A stretch of DNA of 12,422 nucleotides, from positions 1 through 12,422 of the forward strand of contig CAZCZR010000052.1 of the NCBI GenBank assembly GCA_964503455.1. The letters run 5' to 3'. Position 1 is the stretch's first letter, and each line of letters opens with the position of its first letter. The notes below the pieces were generated by a model. The model saw nothing but the letters and a program-made list of their open reading frames with translations. It was not told the DNA's origin and ran no database searches. The stretch is from CAZCZR01 sp964503455. GTDB lineage: Bacteria > Bacillota > Clostridia > UBA1381. The position numbers were made by a program, and so were the translations under genes. Shown in pieces: positions 1 through 5,825 of the stretch.

Positions 1-7
1 TTTTTTT
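1..7 (+). terminator. Possible tail of an upstream intrinsic terminator
   Basis: The window opens with seven T residues. This would fit the U-tract of an intrinsic terminator whose stem lies outside the window, ending the transcription unit before the promoter at 46. Only the T-run is visible, so the call rests on position alone. Confidence 0.2.
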
Positions 8-45
8 AAAGGACAAAACTTTTAATTCCATGCTTCAAAACACGC

Positions 46-74
46 TTGACAATTTATAATTAATATGGTAAAAT
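46..74 (+). promoter_or_regulatory. Sigma-A promoter of the gdpP-rplI-dnaB operon
   Basis: A perfect -35 box TTGACA (46-51) is followed by a 17-base spacer and a -10 box TAAAAT (69-74), a five-of-six match to TATAAT. A TGG sits directly before the -10 box, giving an extended -10 (TGn). The surrounding DNA is AT-rich. Transcription should begin near 81-82, leaving a leader of about 70 bases before the first gene. This is the strongest promoter-like sequence I found in the window, and it makes the MazG-like gene the first gene of the operon. Confidence 0.8.
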
Positions 75-104
75 TAAAATGTTATATAGTGCTGCGGAGG
101 GCGG

Positions 105-137
105 CGGCGGTGTTTGATCCAATACCGCTGTTACAGC
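105..137 (+). promoter_or_regulatory. Leader hairpins, two alternative foldings
   Basis: In the leader, GCGGTGTT (107-114) can pair with AATACCGC (121-128) around a six-base loop, with one G-T wobble; the stem can extend outward to 105 and 130. A second, shorter hairpin, GCTG (127-130) with CAGC (134-137), shares bases 127-130 and cannot form at the same time. The second ends just before the ribosome binding site AAGGAG (138-143). No T-run follows, so neither looks like a terminator. A role in mRNA stability or translation of the first gene is possible but is inference. Confidence 0.4.
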
Positions 138-153
138 AAGGAGATTACACTGT

Positions 154-462
154 ATGGACAACGATTTACACATTTCAGCCAATCTGAAGGCGATTGAGGA
201 GATCAAGGCGGAGCTTTTGACGGCGGTGGCGGTTTTGTACCGAAGGCTTGCCGATTTTGAGTCCGAGGATGATGAGGTTCTGGATACGGGAGCTTCCGCG
301 GTGGCGCTTGGGTACATACTTATGCGCAGACTCGGAAGCGAGTTTTCGGCTACCGATGAAAGGATCGCCGCGCTTGCAGAGGAGGCGCAGTCGGGCGGGC
401 ATTATCTTGAAACGGAATTCGGAGATATGTCGCGTCTGGAGGATCACATTAAAAAACGTTAA
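154..462 (+). CDS. MazG-like family protein, small
   Basis: This 102-residue, soluble, mostly helical and acidic protein resembles the small MazG-like family (Pfam type PF12643) that in Clostridia often sits directly before the DHH phosphoesterase gene gdpP. True MazG proteins are nucleoside triphosphate pyrophosphohydrolases with an EExxE...ExxD metal-binding pattern. Here Glu15, Glu16 and Glu20 (EExxxE spacing) are followed by Glu41-Val-Leu-Asp44, so the second half of the motif is present and the first is offset by one residue. Activity is therefore uncertain. There is no signal peptide or membrane segment. The ATG at 154 has AAGGAG at 138-143, ten bases upstream. It is the first gene after the promoter at 46, and gdpP begins 17 bases after its stop. 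Family assignment rests on length, N-terminal pattern and context; the biological role is unknown. Confidence 0.6.
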   Translation: MDNDLHISANLKAIEEIKAELLTAVAVLYRRLADFESEDDEVLDTGASAVALGYILMRRLGSEFSATDERIAALAEEAQSGGHYLETEFGDMSRLEDHIKKR

Positions 463-479
463 AACATGAGGAGAAACCT

Positions 480-2504
480 ATGAAAAAGCATTACGGAAAG
501 ATGCTTTATACCTTCCTTGAGATAGCGGTCATATGCTGCTTGGCGCTGATATTAAACGGCGTATATTTTATCTTTAAAGGTGATTATACCGTCGGAACGC
601 TTGAGGCGGCAGCGGGAGCCGCGTTTATAGCGACAGCTGTCATATACTATCAACGCCGCAAAAACATAATCGAAAGGTATATAAACAATGCGACGCCTGC
701 ATCGACACACTCGGATACGAACGCGCTTTCAAATATAGCGCTGCCGCTTGTCGTGCTGCATATAGACGGCAGTATCCTGTGGTGCAATAAGGCTTTTTCC
801 GAGAGCTTCGGCTCAAAGGCTAAAGCGGATGTGCATCTGTCGAAGGTGTTGCCGAATCTTAAATGGACAAGCATACTGAAAAGCTCGGACGGTATAAGCG
901 TGGACTACATTGCCGAAGACAGAAATTACCACATAATAGGCGATATTGTGAAAAACCAGTCAGATGACAAAAATACAGAGGATGACTATACGGTCTATAT
1001 GTTTTTTGTTGACGTGACCGAGGAAACACGTATAAAGCGTCTTTACAGCGAAGAGCGTACAGACATTGCAATAATCAATATCGACAATTATGAAGAGATA
1101 CAGCATAAGCTTGAGGATTCTGAAGATCAGCAGCTTCAGTACAGAATAAACTGCATAATTAACGACTGGATAAACGAGGCTAAGGGTGTTGTTAAAAAGA
1201 CAGACCGCGACAGATATTTTGCGCTGTTTGAAAGCCGCCATCTTGAGCATTACGTTCAGCACAGATTTGATGTGCTTGAAAAAATACGTCAGGTCGGCGA
1301 GGATGTTCACATCCCTATAACCGCGAGCATAGGCATCGGTGTCGGCGGCGATATAGACAAAAATGAGGAATACGCCAGAGGGGCTTTGGACATGGCGCTC
1401 GGACGCGGCGGCGATCAGGTCGCCATAAAGGATGAAAGTCAGTATAAGTTCTACGGCGGCAGAACGCGCGAATATGAAAAAAGCACAAGAGTCAAGACCC
1501 GAGCGACAGCTATTGCGTTAAGAGATTTTATCGGCGTGTCCGACGCTGTGTTTATCATGGGTCACAAGGGAGCCGACTATGACAGCTTCGGCGCGGCAAT
1601 GGGACTTCAAAGAGCCGTCCGTCAGCTGGGCAAAAAACCGTACCTTGTGGAGATGTATTCTGCGGGAGTTGAAAATGTCTATACGCGCGCGTTTTCGATA
1701 CCGGATTACGCGGGAATGTTTGTAAGCACCGAAACGGCGCTTGATACCATAACTCAAGATTCGCTTATAATTATTGTAGATACTCACCGTCCTTCAATGC
1801 TGCCCGTAAAAGAGCTGCTTTCAAAGACGCATAAGGTTGTACTTATAGACCACCACAGGCGCTCGACGGAATTTATATCGCCGTGTTCCCTGGTGTATCA
1901 CGAGCCGTATGCTTCATCGGCGTGTGAAATGACAACGGAGATACTCCAGTACATTACCGAAAATATCAATCTGACGGAGTTTGAGGTGGAGTGCCTTTAT
2001 ACCGGTATACTTATGGACACAAAGAATTTCCTTGTGAAAACCGGTGTGCGCACATTCGAGGCGGCGTCGTATCTCAGACATCACGGACTCAATACAGTGG
2101 CTGTAAAACGGCTGTTTAACGTAAGCATAAAAGACTATTCAATAAAAGCCGATATTGTAAAGACAGCAAGGGTAGTCGAGCGAAATGTTGCTGTGGCGGT
2201 GACGGACAGGCGCGGAGGAAATATTCGCGTAATAGCCTCGCAGGCGGCGGACGAGATGCTTAACCTTGTAGGCGTGCAAGGCAGCTTTGTTCTGTACCCG
2301 CTTGAGGACGGCGGTGTAGGCATAAGCGGACGCTCCTATGGCGATCTGAACGTGCAGCTGATACTGGAAACATTCGGCGGCGGAGGACATCTCACGGTAG
2401 CCGGAGCGCAGATGTACGGAAAGACAATAAACGAGGTGTATGACTTGCTTAAACAGGCAATACACGATTATTTTGTAAACGAAGATGAAAAGCCGGAGAA
2501 ATGA
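480..2504 (+). CDS. gdpP: Cyclic-di-AMP phosphodiesterase, membrane bound, DHH-DHHA1 family
   Basis: GdpP (YybT) hydrolyses the second messenger c-di-AMP to pApA, lowering its level; in other Bacillota this affects potassium and osmotic balance and cell-wall stress responses. The 674-residue protein has the full family layout: two membrane helices (about residues 9-30 and 36-58), a PAS-like domain (about 85-165), a degenerate GGDEF domain (about 170-320) ending in the family signature LGRGGDQ (307-313), then DHH and DHHA1 domains. Metal-binding motifs are intact: GHKGADYD (His362, Asp366, Asp368), Asp434-Thr-His436, and Asp457-His458-His459. The C-terminal substrate motif GGGGH is at 633-637. 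Length is close to the usual 650-670 residues. The ATG has GAGGAG at 468-473, six bases upstream. The order gdpP-rplI-dnaB is conserved in many Bacillota. Nothing suggests damage. Confidence 0.95.
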   Translation: MKKHYGKMLYTFLEIAVICCLALILNGVYFIFKGDYTVGTLEAAAGAAFIATAVIYYQRRKNIIERYINNATPASTHSDTNALSNIALPLVVLHIDGSILWCNKAFSESFGSKAKADVHLSKVLPNLKWTSILKSSDGISVDYIAEDRNYHIIGDIVKNQSDDKNTEDDYTVYMFFVDVTEETRIKRLYSEERTDIAIINIDNYEEIQHKLEDSEDQQLQYRINCIINDWINEAKGVVKKTDRDRYFALFESRHLEHYVQHRFDVLEKIRQVGEDVHIPITASIGIGVGGDIDKNEEYARGALDMALGRGGDQVAIKDESQYKFYGGRTREYEKSTRVKTRATAIALRDFIGVSDAVFIMGHKGADYDSFGAAMGLQRAVRQLGKKPYLVEMYSAGVENVYTRAFSIPDYAGMFVSTETALDTITQDSLIIIVDTHRPSMLPVKELLSKTHKVVLIDHHRRSTEFISPCSLVYHEPYASSACEMTTEILQYITENINLTEFEVECLYTGILMDTKNFLVKTGVRTFEAASYLRHHGLNTVAVKRLFNVSIKDYSIKADIVKTARVVERNVAVAVTDRRGGNIRVIASQAADEMLNLVGVQGSFVLYPLEDGGVGISGRSYGDLNVQLILETFGGGGHLTVAGAQMYGKTINEVYDLLKQAIHDYFVNEDEKPEK

Positions 2505-2511
2505 TTTCCGG
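2493..2511 (+). other. Small hairpin spanning the gdpP stop codon
   Basis: CCGGA (2493-2497) pairs with TCCGG (2507-2511), and AA/TT can extend the stem past a bulged G. The gdpP stop codon TGA (2502-2504) lies in the loop region, and the rplI ribosome binding site begins two bases after the stem. It could modulate coupling between gdpP and rplI. With only five perfect pairs it may be chance. Confidence 0.25.
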
Positions 2512-2526
2512 CGGGAGGATAGTAAT

Positions 2527-2973
2527 ATGAAGGTAATATTGACACAGGACGTAAAGGGGCAGGGCAAAAAGGGCGAGTTGGTAAACGTTTCGGACGGCTA
2601 CGGAAGAAACTATCTTCTGCCCAGAGGACTTGCAAAGGAAGCTACAAAGGCAAACCTTAACGTAATGGAGGGTCAGGCGGCATCGGCGGAGTACCGCCGT
2701 CAGCAGGAGGTAAAGGCTGCTCAGGATACAGCGGAAAAATTCAAAAGCATTTCGGTGCAGCTCAAGGCTAAAGCGGGCGCGAACGGCAAGCTTTTCGGCT
2801 CGATCACATCGAAGGACGTTGCAGAGGCGCTTACCATGCAGCATCATATCAAGCTTGATAAAAAGAAATTTGTTATGCCCGATGGGATAAAAATGCTTGG
2901 CACAACGGTGGTAGATGTAAAGCTTTATACCGGTATCACCGGCAAGCTCAGCGTGGTTGTAACGGGGGATTAA
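2527..2973 (+). CDS. rplI: 50S ribosomal protein bL9
   Basis: This 148-residue protein is ribosomal protein L9, which binds 23S rRNA near the base of the L1 stalk and helps hold the reading frame. The N-terminal RNA-binding domain starts with the diagnostic MKVILTQDVKGQGKKGE and continues with the NYLLPRGLA stretch. A charged connecting helix follows (about residues 45-75), then the C-terminal domain containing GKLFGSIT. The length equals the family norm of about 150. An in-frame ATG exists at 2485, but it lies inside gdpP and would add 14 residues foreign to L9. The ATG at 2527 is chosen because GGGAGG (2513-2518) sits eight bases before it and the protein then begins exactly like other L9 proteins. 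It lies between gdpP and dnaB, a common clostridial and bacillar order. Confidence 0.97.
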   Translation: MKVILTQDVKGQGKKGELVNVSDGYGRNYLLPRGLAKEATKANLNVMEGQAASAEYRRQQEVKAAQDTAEKFKSISVQLKAKAGANGKLFGSITSKDVAEALTMQHHIKLDKKKFVMPDGIKMLGTTVVDVKLYTGITGKLSVVVTGD

Positions 2974-3005
2974 GACTCGTGCGCGAAATAATTCATGCGG
3001 GTCTT
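2972..3005 (+). other. Hairpin between rplI and dnaB
   Basis: AAGAC (2972-2976), which includes the last two bases of the rplI stop codon, pairs with GTCTT (3001-3005). The stem continues inward with TCGTG against TGCGG through G-T wobbles and two G-C pairs, about ten pairs in all. No clear T-run follows, so this is not a good terminator. It could be a partial attenuator or a processing or stability element separating a highly expressed ribosomal gene from a helicase needed in small amounts; that role is inference. The rplI-dnaB gap of 70 bases is the longest inside the operon. Confidence 0.4.
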
Positions 3006-3043
3006 GTCTTAAATGTATAAACGAAACATCGGGAGGGACGCTT

Positions 3044-4432
3044 ATGGATGAGGAAAACTTAATACCGCAGGAGCAGTCTCCCGTTATACCCGTATCGGAA
3101 AGGGAACTGCCGTATAATGAAGAAGCGGAAAACGCTGTTATCGGCAGTATACTTATAAGCAAGGACGCGATGGGAGTCGCGGCGGAGCTGTTGCGTCCGG
3201 AGGATTTTTATTTCACCGACAAGCGCGAGATATACAATGCGGCTTTGGAACTTTTTAATGAGAATGAGGCAATAGATTTTATCACTGTGTCGGATCGGCT
3301 GGGGCAGGAGGATAAGCTCGACGCTGTGGGCGGTTCGGATTACCTGATGCAGCTTGCCGCTTCGGTTCCGACTACACAGCATATTACGTATTACTCAAGG
3401 ATAATCCGCGAAAAGGCTGTACTTCGATCGCTTATTGCGGCATCGTCGCGCATTGCGGATATGGCTTACGCCGGAAATGACGAGACTGACATAATACTTG
3501 AGCGGTCGGAGCAGCTTATATTCGATGTGTCATCTGCAAGGAGCCGCTCGGACATTGTACAGATAAACGAGATACTTCTCGGCAGTTATTCCGAGATGAT
3601 AGAAAATTCCCAAAACGGCAGCCGTATAACGGGTATTGCGACAGGATATACGGAGCTTGACATGAGAACGGGAGGTTTTCACGGCGGGGAGCTTTTGCTT
3701 ATAGCGGGACGCCCCGGTATGGGAAAATCCTCATTCGCGGTGAATATTGCCGAGAATGTGGCAATAAGAGATCATAAAACGGTCGCGATCTTCAATCTCG
3801 AAATGCCCAAGTCGCAGATAGTAAACCGTATAATATGCTCTCAGTCAAGAGTTAATTCGGAAAAGATACGAACAGGCGATTTTGAGCCTGATGACTGGCT
3901 TAAAATGGGTGAACAGATAGATAATATCGCTGTGGCGCCGTTATATATAGACGATACGGCAACCATAACGGTGGCGGAGATAAGGGCGAAATGCCGCAGA
4001 CTCAAGCAGACGAAGGATCTTCAGCTGGTCGTAGTGGATTATCTTCAGCTTATGCAGTCATCGGGCAGAAGCGATAACCGTCAGCAGGAGATCTCGGAAA
4101 TATCAAGATCGCTGAAAATATTGGCAAAAGAGCTTGATGTGCCGGTGATAGCGCTGTCACAGCTTTCAAGAGCCAGCGAGTCAAGGAGCGATAAGCGTCC
4201 GATGCTTTCTGACCTGCGCGAATCAGGAGCGATTGAGCAGGATGCGGATATGGTAATGTTTCTTTACCGCGATGAGTATTACAACAAAAATACCGAGGAT
4301 AAGGGACTTGCGGAGTGTATAATAGCAAAAAACAGAAACGGCAGCACGGGAATGTTCAAGCTCGGCTGGCAGGGCGAGTATACGAAGTTTGTTAATGTGG
4401 AGTTTGTACGTACCGAGCAGCCTGCGGGGTAA
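3044..4432 (+). CDS. dnaB: Replicative DNA helicase DnaB
   Basis: This 462-residue protein is the hexameric 5'-3' helicase that unwinds DNA at the replication fork (called DnaC in Bacillus subtilis). The N-terminal DnaB domain (about residues 20-120) begins with the typical LPYNEEAENAVIGSIL pattern; a linker and the RecA-like C-terminal ATPase domain (about 185-455) follow. Walker A is GRPGMGKS at 222-229 (Lys228, Ser229). Walker B ends at Asp332 in VVVDYLQLM. Further family motifs include ALSQLSRASESR and the SDLRESGAIEQDAD stretch. Length is normal and no intein interrupts it. The ATG has GGGAGG (3031-3036) seven bases upstream. The next gene, tilS, starts five bases after its stop, so the two are probably co-translated. 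Confidence 0.97.
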   Translation: MDEENLIPQEQSPVIPVSERELPYNEEAENAVIGSILISKDAMGVAAELLRPEDFYFTDKREIYNAALELFNENEAIDFITVSDRLGQEDKLDAVGGSDYLMQLAASVPTTQHITYYSRIIREKAVLRSLIAASSRIADMAYAGNDETDIILERSEQLIFDVSSARSRSDIVQINEILLGSYSEMIENSQNGSRITGIATGYTELDMRTGGFHGGELLLIAGRPGMGKSSFAVNIAENVAIRDHKTVAIFNLEMPKSQIVNRIICSQSRVNSEKIRTGDFEPDDWLKMGEQIDNIAVAPLYIDDTATITVAEIRAKCRRLKQTKDLQLVVVDYLQLMQSSGRSDNRQQEISEISRSLKILAKELDVPVIALSQLSRASESRSDKRPMLSDLRESGAIEQDADMVMFLYRDEYYNKNTEDKGLAECIIAKNRNGSTGMFKLGWQGEYTKFVNVEFVRTEQPAG

Positions 4433-4437
4433 AATTA

Positions 4438-5787
4438 ATGGATAATTTTTGCCGTAAAACGAAAAAATATATAGAGGAAAATAATTTGATTGCAAAGGGT
4501 GACAGGATCACAGCAGCTTTATCGGGCGGGGCGGATTCTGTCAGCCTTTTGTGCGCTTTGACAGAACTTGCGCCGATAATGGGATTTACTGTGTGCGCGG
4601 CGCATCTGCATCACGGCATAAGGGGCGAAAGCGCCGACCGTGACGCGGAATTTTGCCGTAAGCTGTGTGACAGGCTCGGCGTGACGCTTTACACAAAATA
4701 CGCCGATATTCCGGCAATTGCCTCCCGCGAGAAGATTTCAGAGGAGCTTGCCGGCAGACGCGCCAGATACGCTTTTTTTGACGAGCTTGCAAAAAAACAC
4801 GGTTTTATAAAGACAGCGACCGCGCATAACCTCAATGACAACGCCGAAACGGTGCTTATGCATCTTATGCGCGGAAGCGGAATAAAGGGTCTTTGCGGGA
4901 TCGCGCCTTCAAGAGGCAACGTGATACGTCCGCTGCTTTGCATGACACGCACGGAGATAGAAGAATTTTGCTTCTCGCGCGGGCTTGATTATGTGACTGA
5001 CGAAACAAATCTTGAAACGGTGTATACAAGAAACAAGGTACGTCTTGAACTTCTGCCTATGATCGAAAGAAAATTCAACCCCGCGTTTGTAGAACGCACA
5101 GGCGCGAACAGCGCTGTTATCAGAGCCGAGGATGAATACCTTGATATATGTGCGGAAAATATCTTCGCGGAATTGTATGACGGCGAGTCGCTTGATGCGG
5201 CGGCACTTTGTTTAAAGCACAAAGCCATGCAGCGAAGGGTGCTGTCAATTTATCTAAAGCGCGCCGAGGGTAGGGAGGACAACATTTCCCTTTCCTATAT
5301 AGACGGCATTATCGGCATACTCGGAAAAAGCGGCGGCAGAATAGATATAAACAACGGCTTCTCGGCGCGGGTAAGCTTCGGAAGGCTTTACGTGACAACG
5401 GGGGCTGCGGTGTCAAAGGATTTTTGTGTAAAGCTTGAACCGGGGCGGGAAACCGTGATACCCGAAGCCGGAATATGTGCGCTTTTAACGGAGCCGGACG
5501 CTCCCGGCGCGGGAACGCTTTACGGCGGCGACATAAACAGCGTCGTTATACGTTCAAAAAGAAGCGGCGACATATTTTGTCCGGCGGGCATGGCGGGCAG
5601 GAAAAAGCTAAAAGCATTTATGACCGAAAAAAAGATACCCTCTGATAAAAGAGCGCTTGTGCCTATAGTGGAAATAAACGGCATGATAGCCGATGTTTAC
5701 GGCTACAGACGCGACAGAAGGTTTTTCGGAAAAAATATGAAACTTATAATAAAAAGGTATTGCAATAAGGAAAAAAATATGATATGA
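4438..5787 (+). CDS. tilS: tRNA(Ile)-lysidine synthase
   Basis: TilS uses ATP and lysine to convert cytidine-34 of tRNA-Ile(CAU) to lysidine, changing its reading from AUG to AUA and its charging from methionine to isoleucine; it is essential in most bacteria. The 449-residue protein has the N-terminal PP-loop ATPase domain with SGGADS at 29-34, the following AAHLHHGIRG segment, and HNLNDNAETVLMHLMRGSG further on. A middle helical part precedes the C-terminal TilS domain, recognised by SGDIFCPAGMAGRKKLKAF and KIPSDKRALVPIV. The start ATG follows GGGG at 4426-4429, a weak ribosome binding site eight bases away, so translation may depend on coupling with dnaB. By hand count about 24 of 37 isoleucine codons in this gene are AUA. 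In many Bacillota hpt lies next; here ftsH follows directly. Confidence 0.95.
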   Translation: MDNFCRKTKKYIEENNLIAKGDRITAALSGGADSVSLLCALTELAPIMGFTVCAAHLHHGIRGESADRDAEFCRKLCDRLGVTLYTKYADIPAIASREKISEELAGRRARYAFFDELAKKHGFIKTATAHNLNDNAETVLMHLMRGSGIKGLCGIAPSRGNVIRPLLCMTRTEIEEFCFSRGLDYVTDETNLETVYTRNKVRLELLPMIERKFNPAFVERTGANSAVIRAEDEYLDICAENIFAELYDGESLDAAALCLKHKAMQRRVLSIYLKRAEGREDNISLSYIDGIIGILGKSGGRIDINNGFSARVSFGRLYVTTGAAVSKDFCVKLEPGRETVIPEAGICALLTEPDAPGAGTLYGGDINSVVIRSKRSGDIFCPAGMAGRKKLKAFMTEKKIPSDKRALVPIVEINGMIADVYGYRRDRRFFGKNMKLIIKRYCNKEKNMI

Positions 5788-5788
5788 T
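5760..5788 (+). promoter_or_regulatory. Candidate internal promoter for ftsH
   Basis: TTGCAA (5760-5765, four of six matches to the -35 consensus) is followed by a 17-base spacer and TATGAT (5783-5788, five of six to the -10 consensus). A TGA directly before the -10 box gives an extended -10. It overlaps the last codons of tilS. Transcription would begin near 5795, about 30 bases before the ftsH start. A separate promoter for a stress-responsive protease is plausible, but AT-rich DNA makes such matches common. Confidence 0.45.
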
Positions 5789-5802
5789 AAAATATATATC
5801 AT
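5779..5802. repeat. Dyad ATGATAT-N10-ATATCAT overlapping the ftsH promoter candidate
   Basis: The seven-base arms ATGATAT (5779-5785) and ATATCAT (5796-5802) form a perfect inverted repeat with a ten-base spacing. The dyad covers most of the putative -10 box and the expected transcription start. This is where a repressor operator would be expected. The DNA is very AT-rich, so chance is a real alternative, and I do not recognise it as a known operator. Confidence 0.3.
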
Positions 5803-5825
5803 TGTGACAGGAAGGAGTGTTGTAT

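Noticed and set aside
99..110. GGC/GCG triplet repeat in the leader
   Set aside because: The run is only about four units long and is mostly explained by the hairpin arm; no sign of a longer repeat.
2485..2526. Fourteen-residue N-terminal extension of L9
   Set aside because: It would start inside gdpP and is foreign to the L9 family; the ATG at 2527 has an ideal ribosome binding site.
2449..3162. 237-codon open frame on the minus strand
   Set aside because: It runs antisense across rplI and the ends of gdpP and dnaB, which are certain genes. Its translation resembles no family I know, and it has no convincing ribosome binding site.
5817..5819. GTG as the ftsH start
   Set aside because: The Shine-Dalgarno AAGGAG overlaps this codon, so it cannot direct initiation there; TTG at 5826 has proper spacing.
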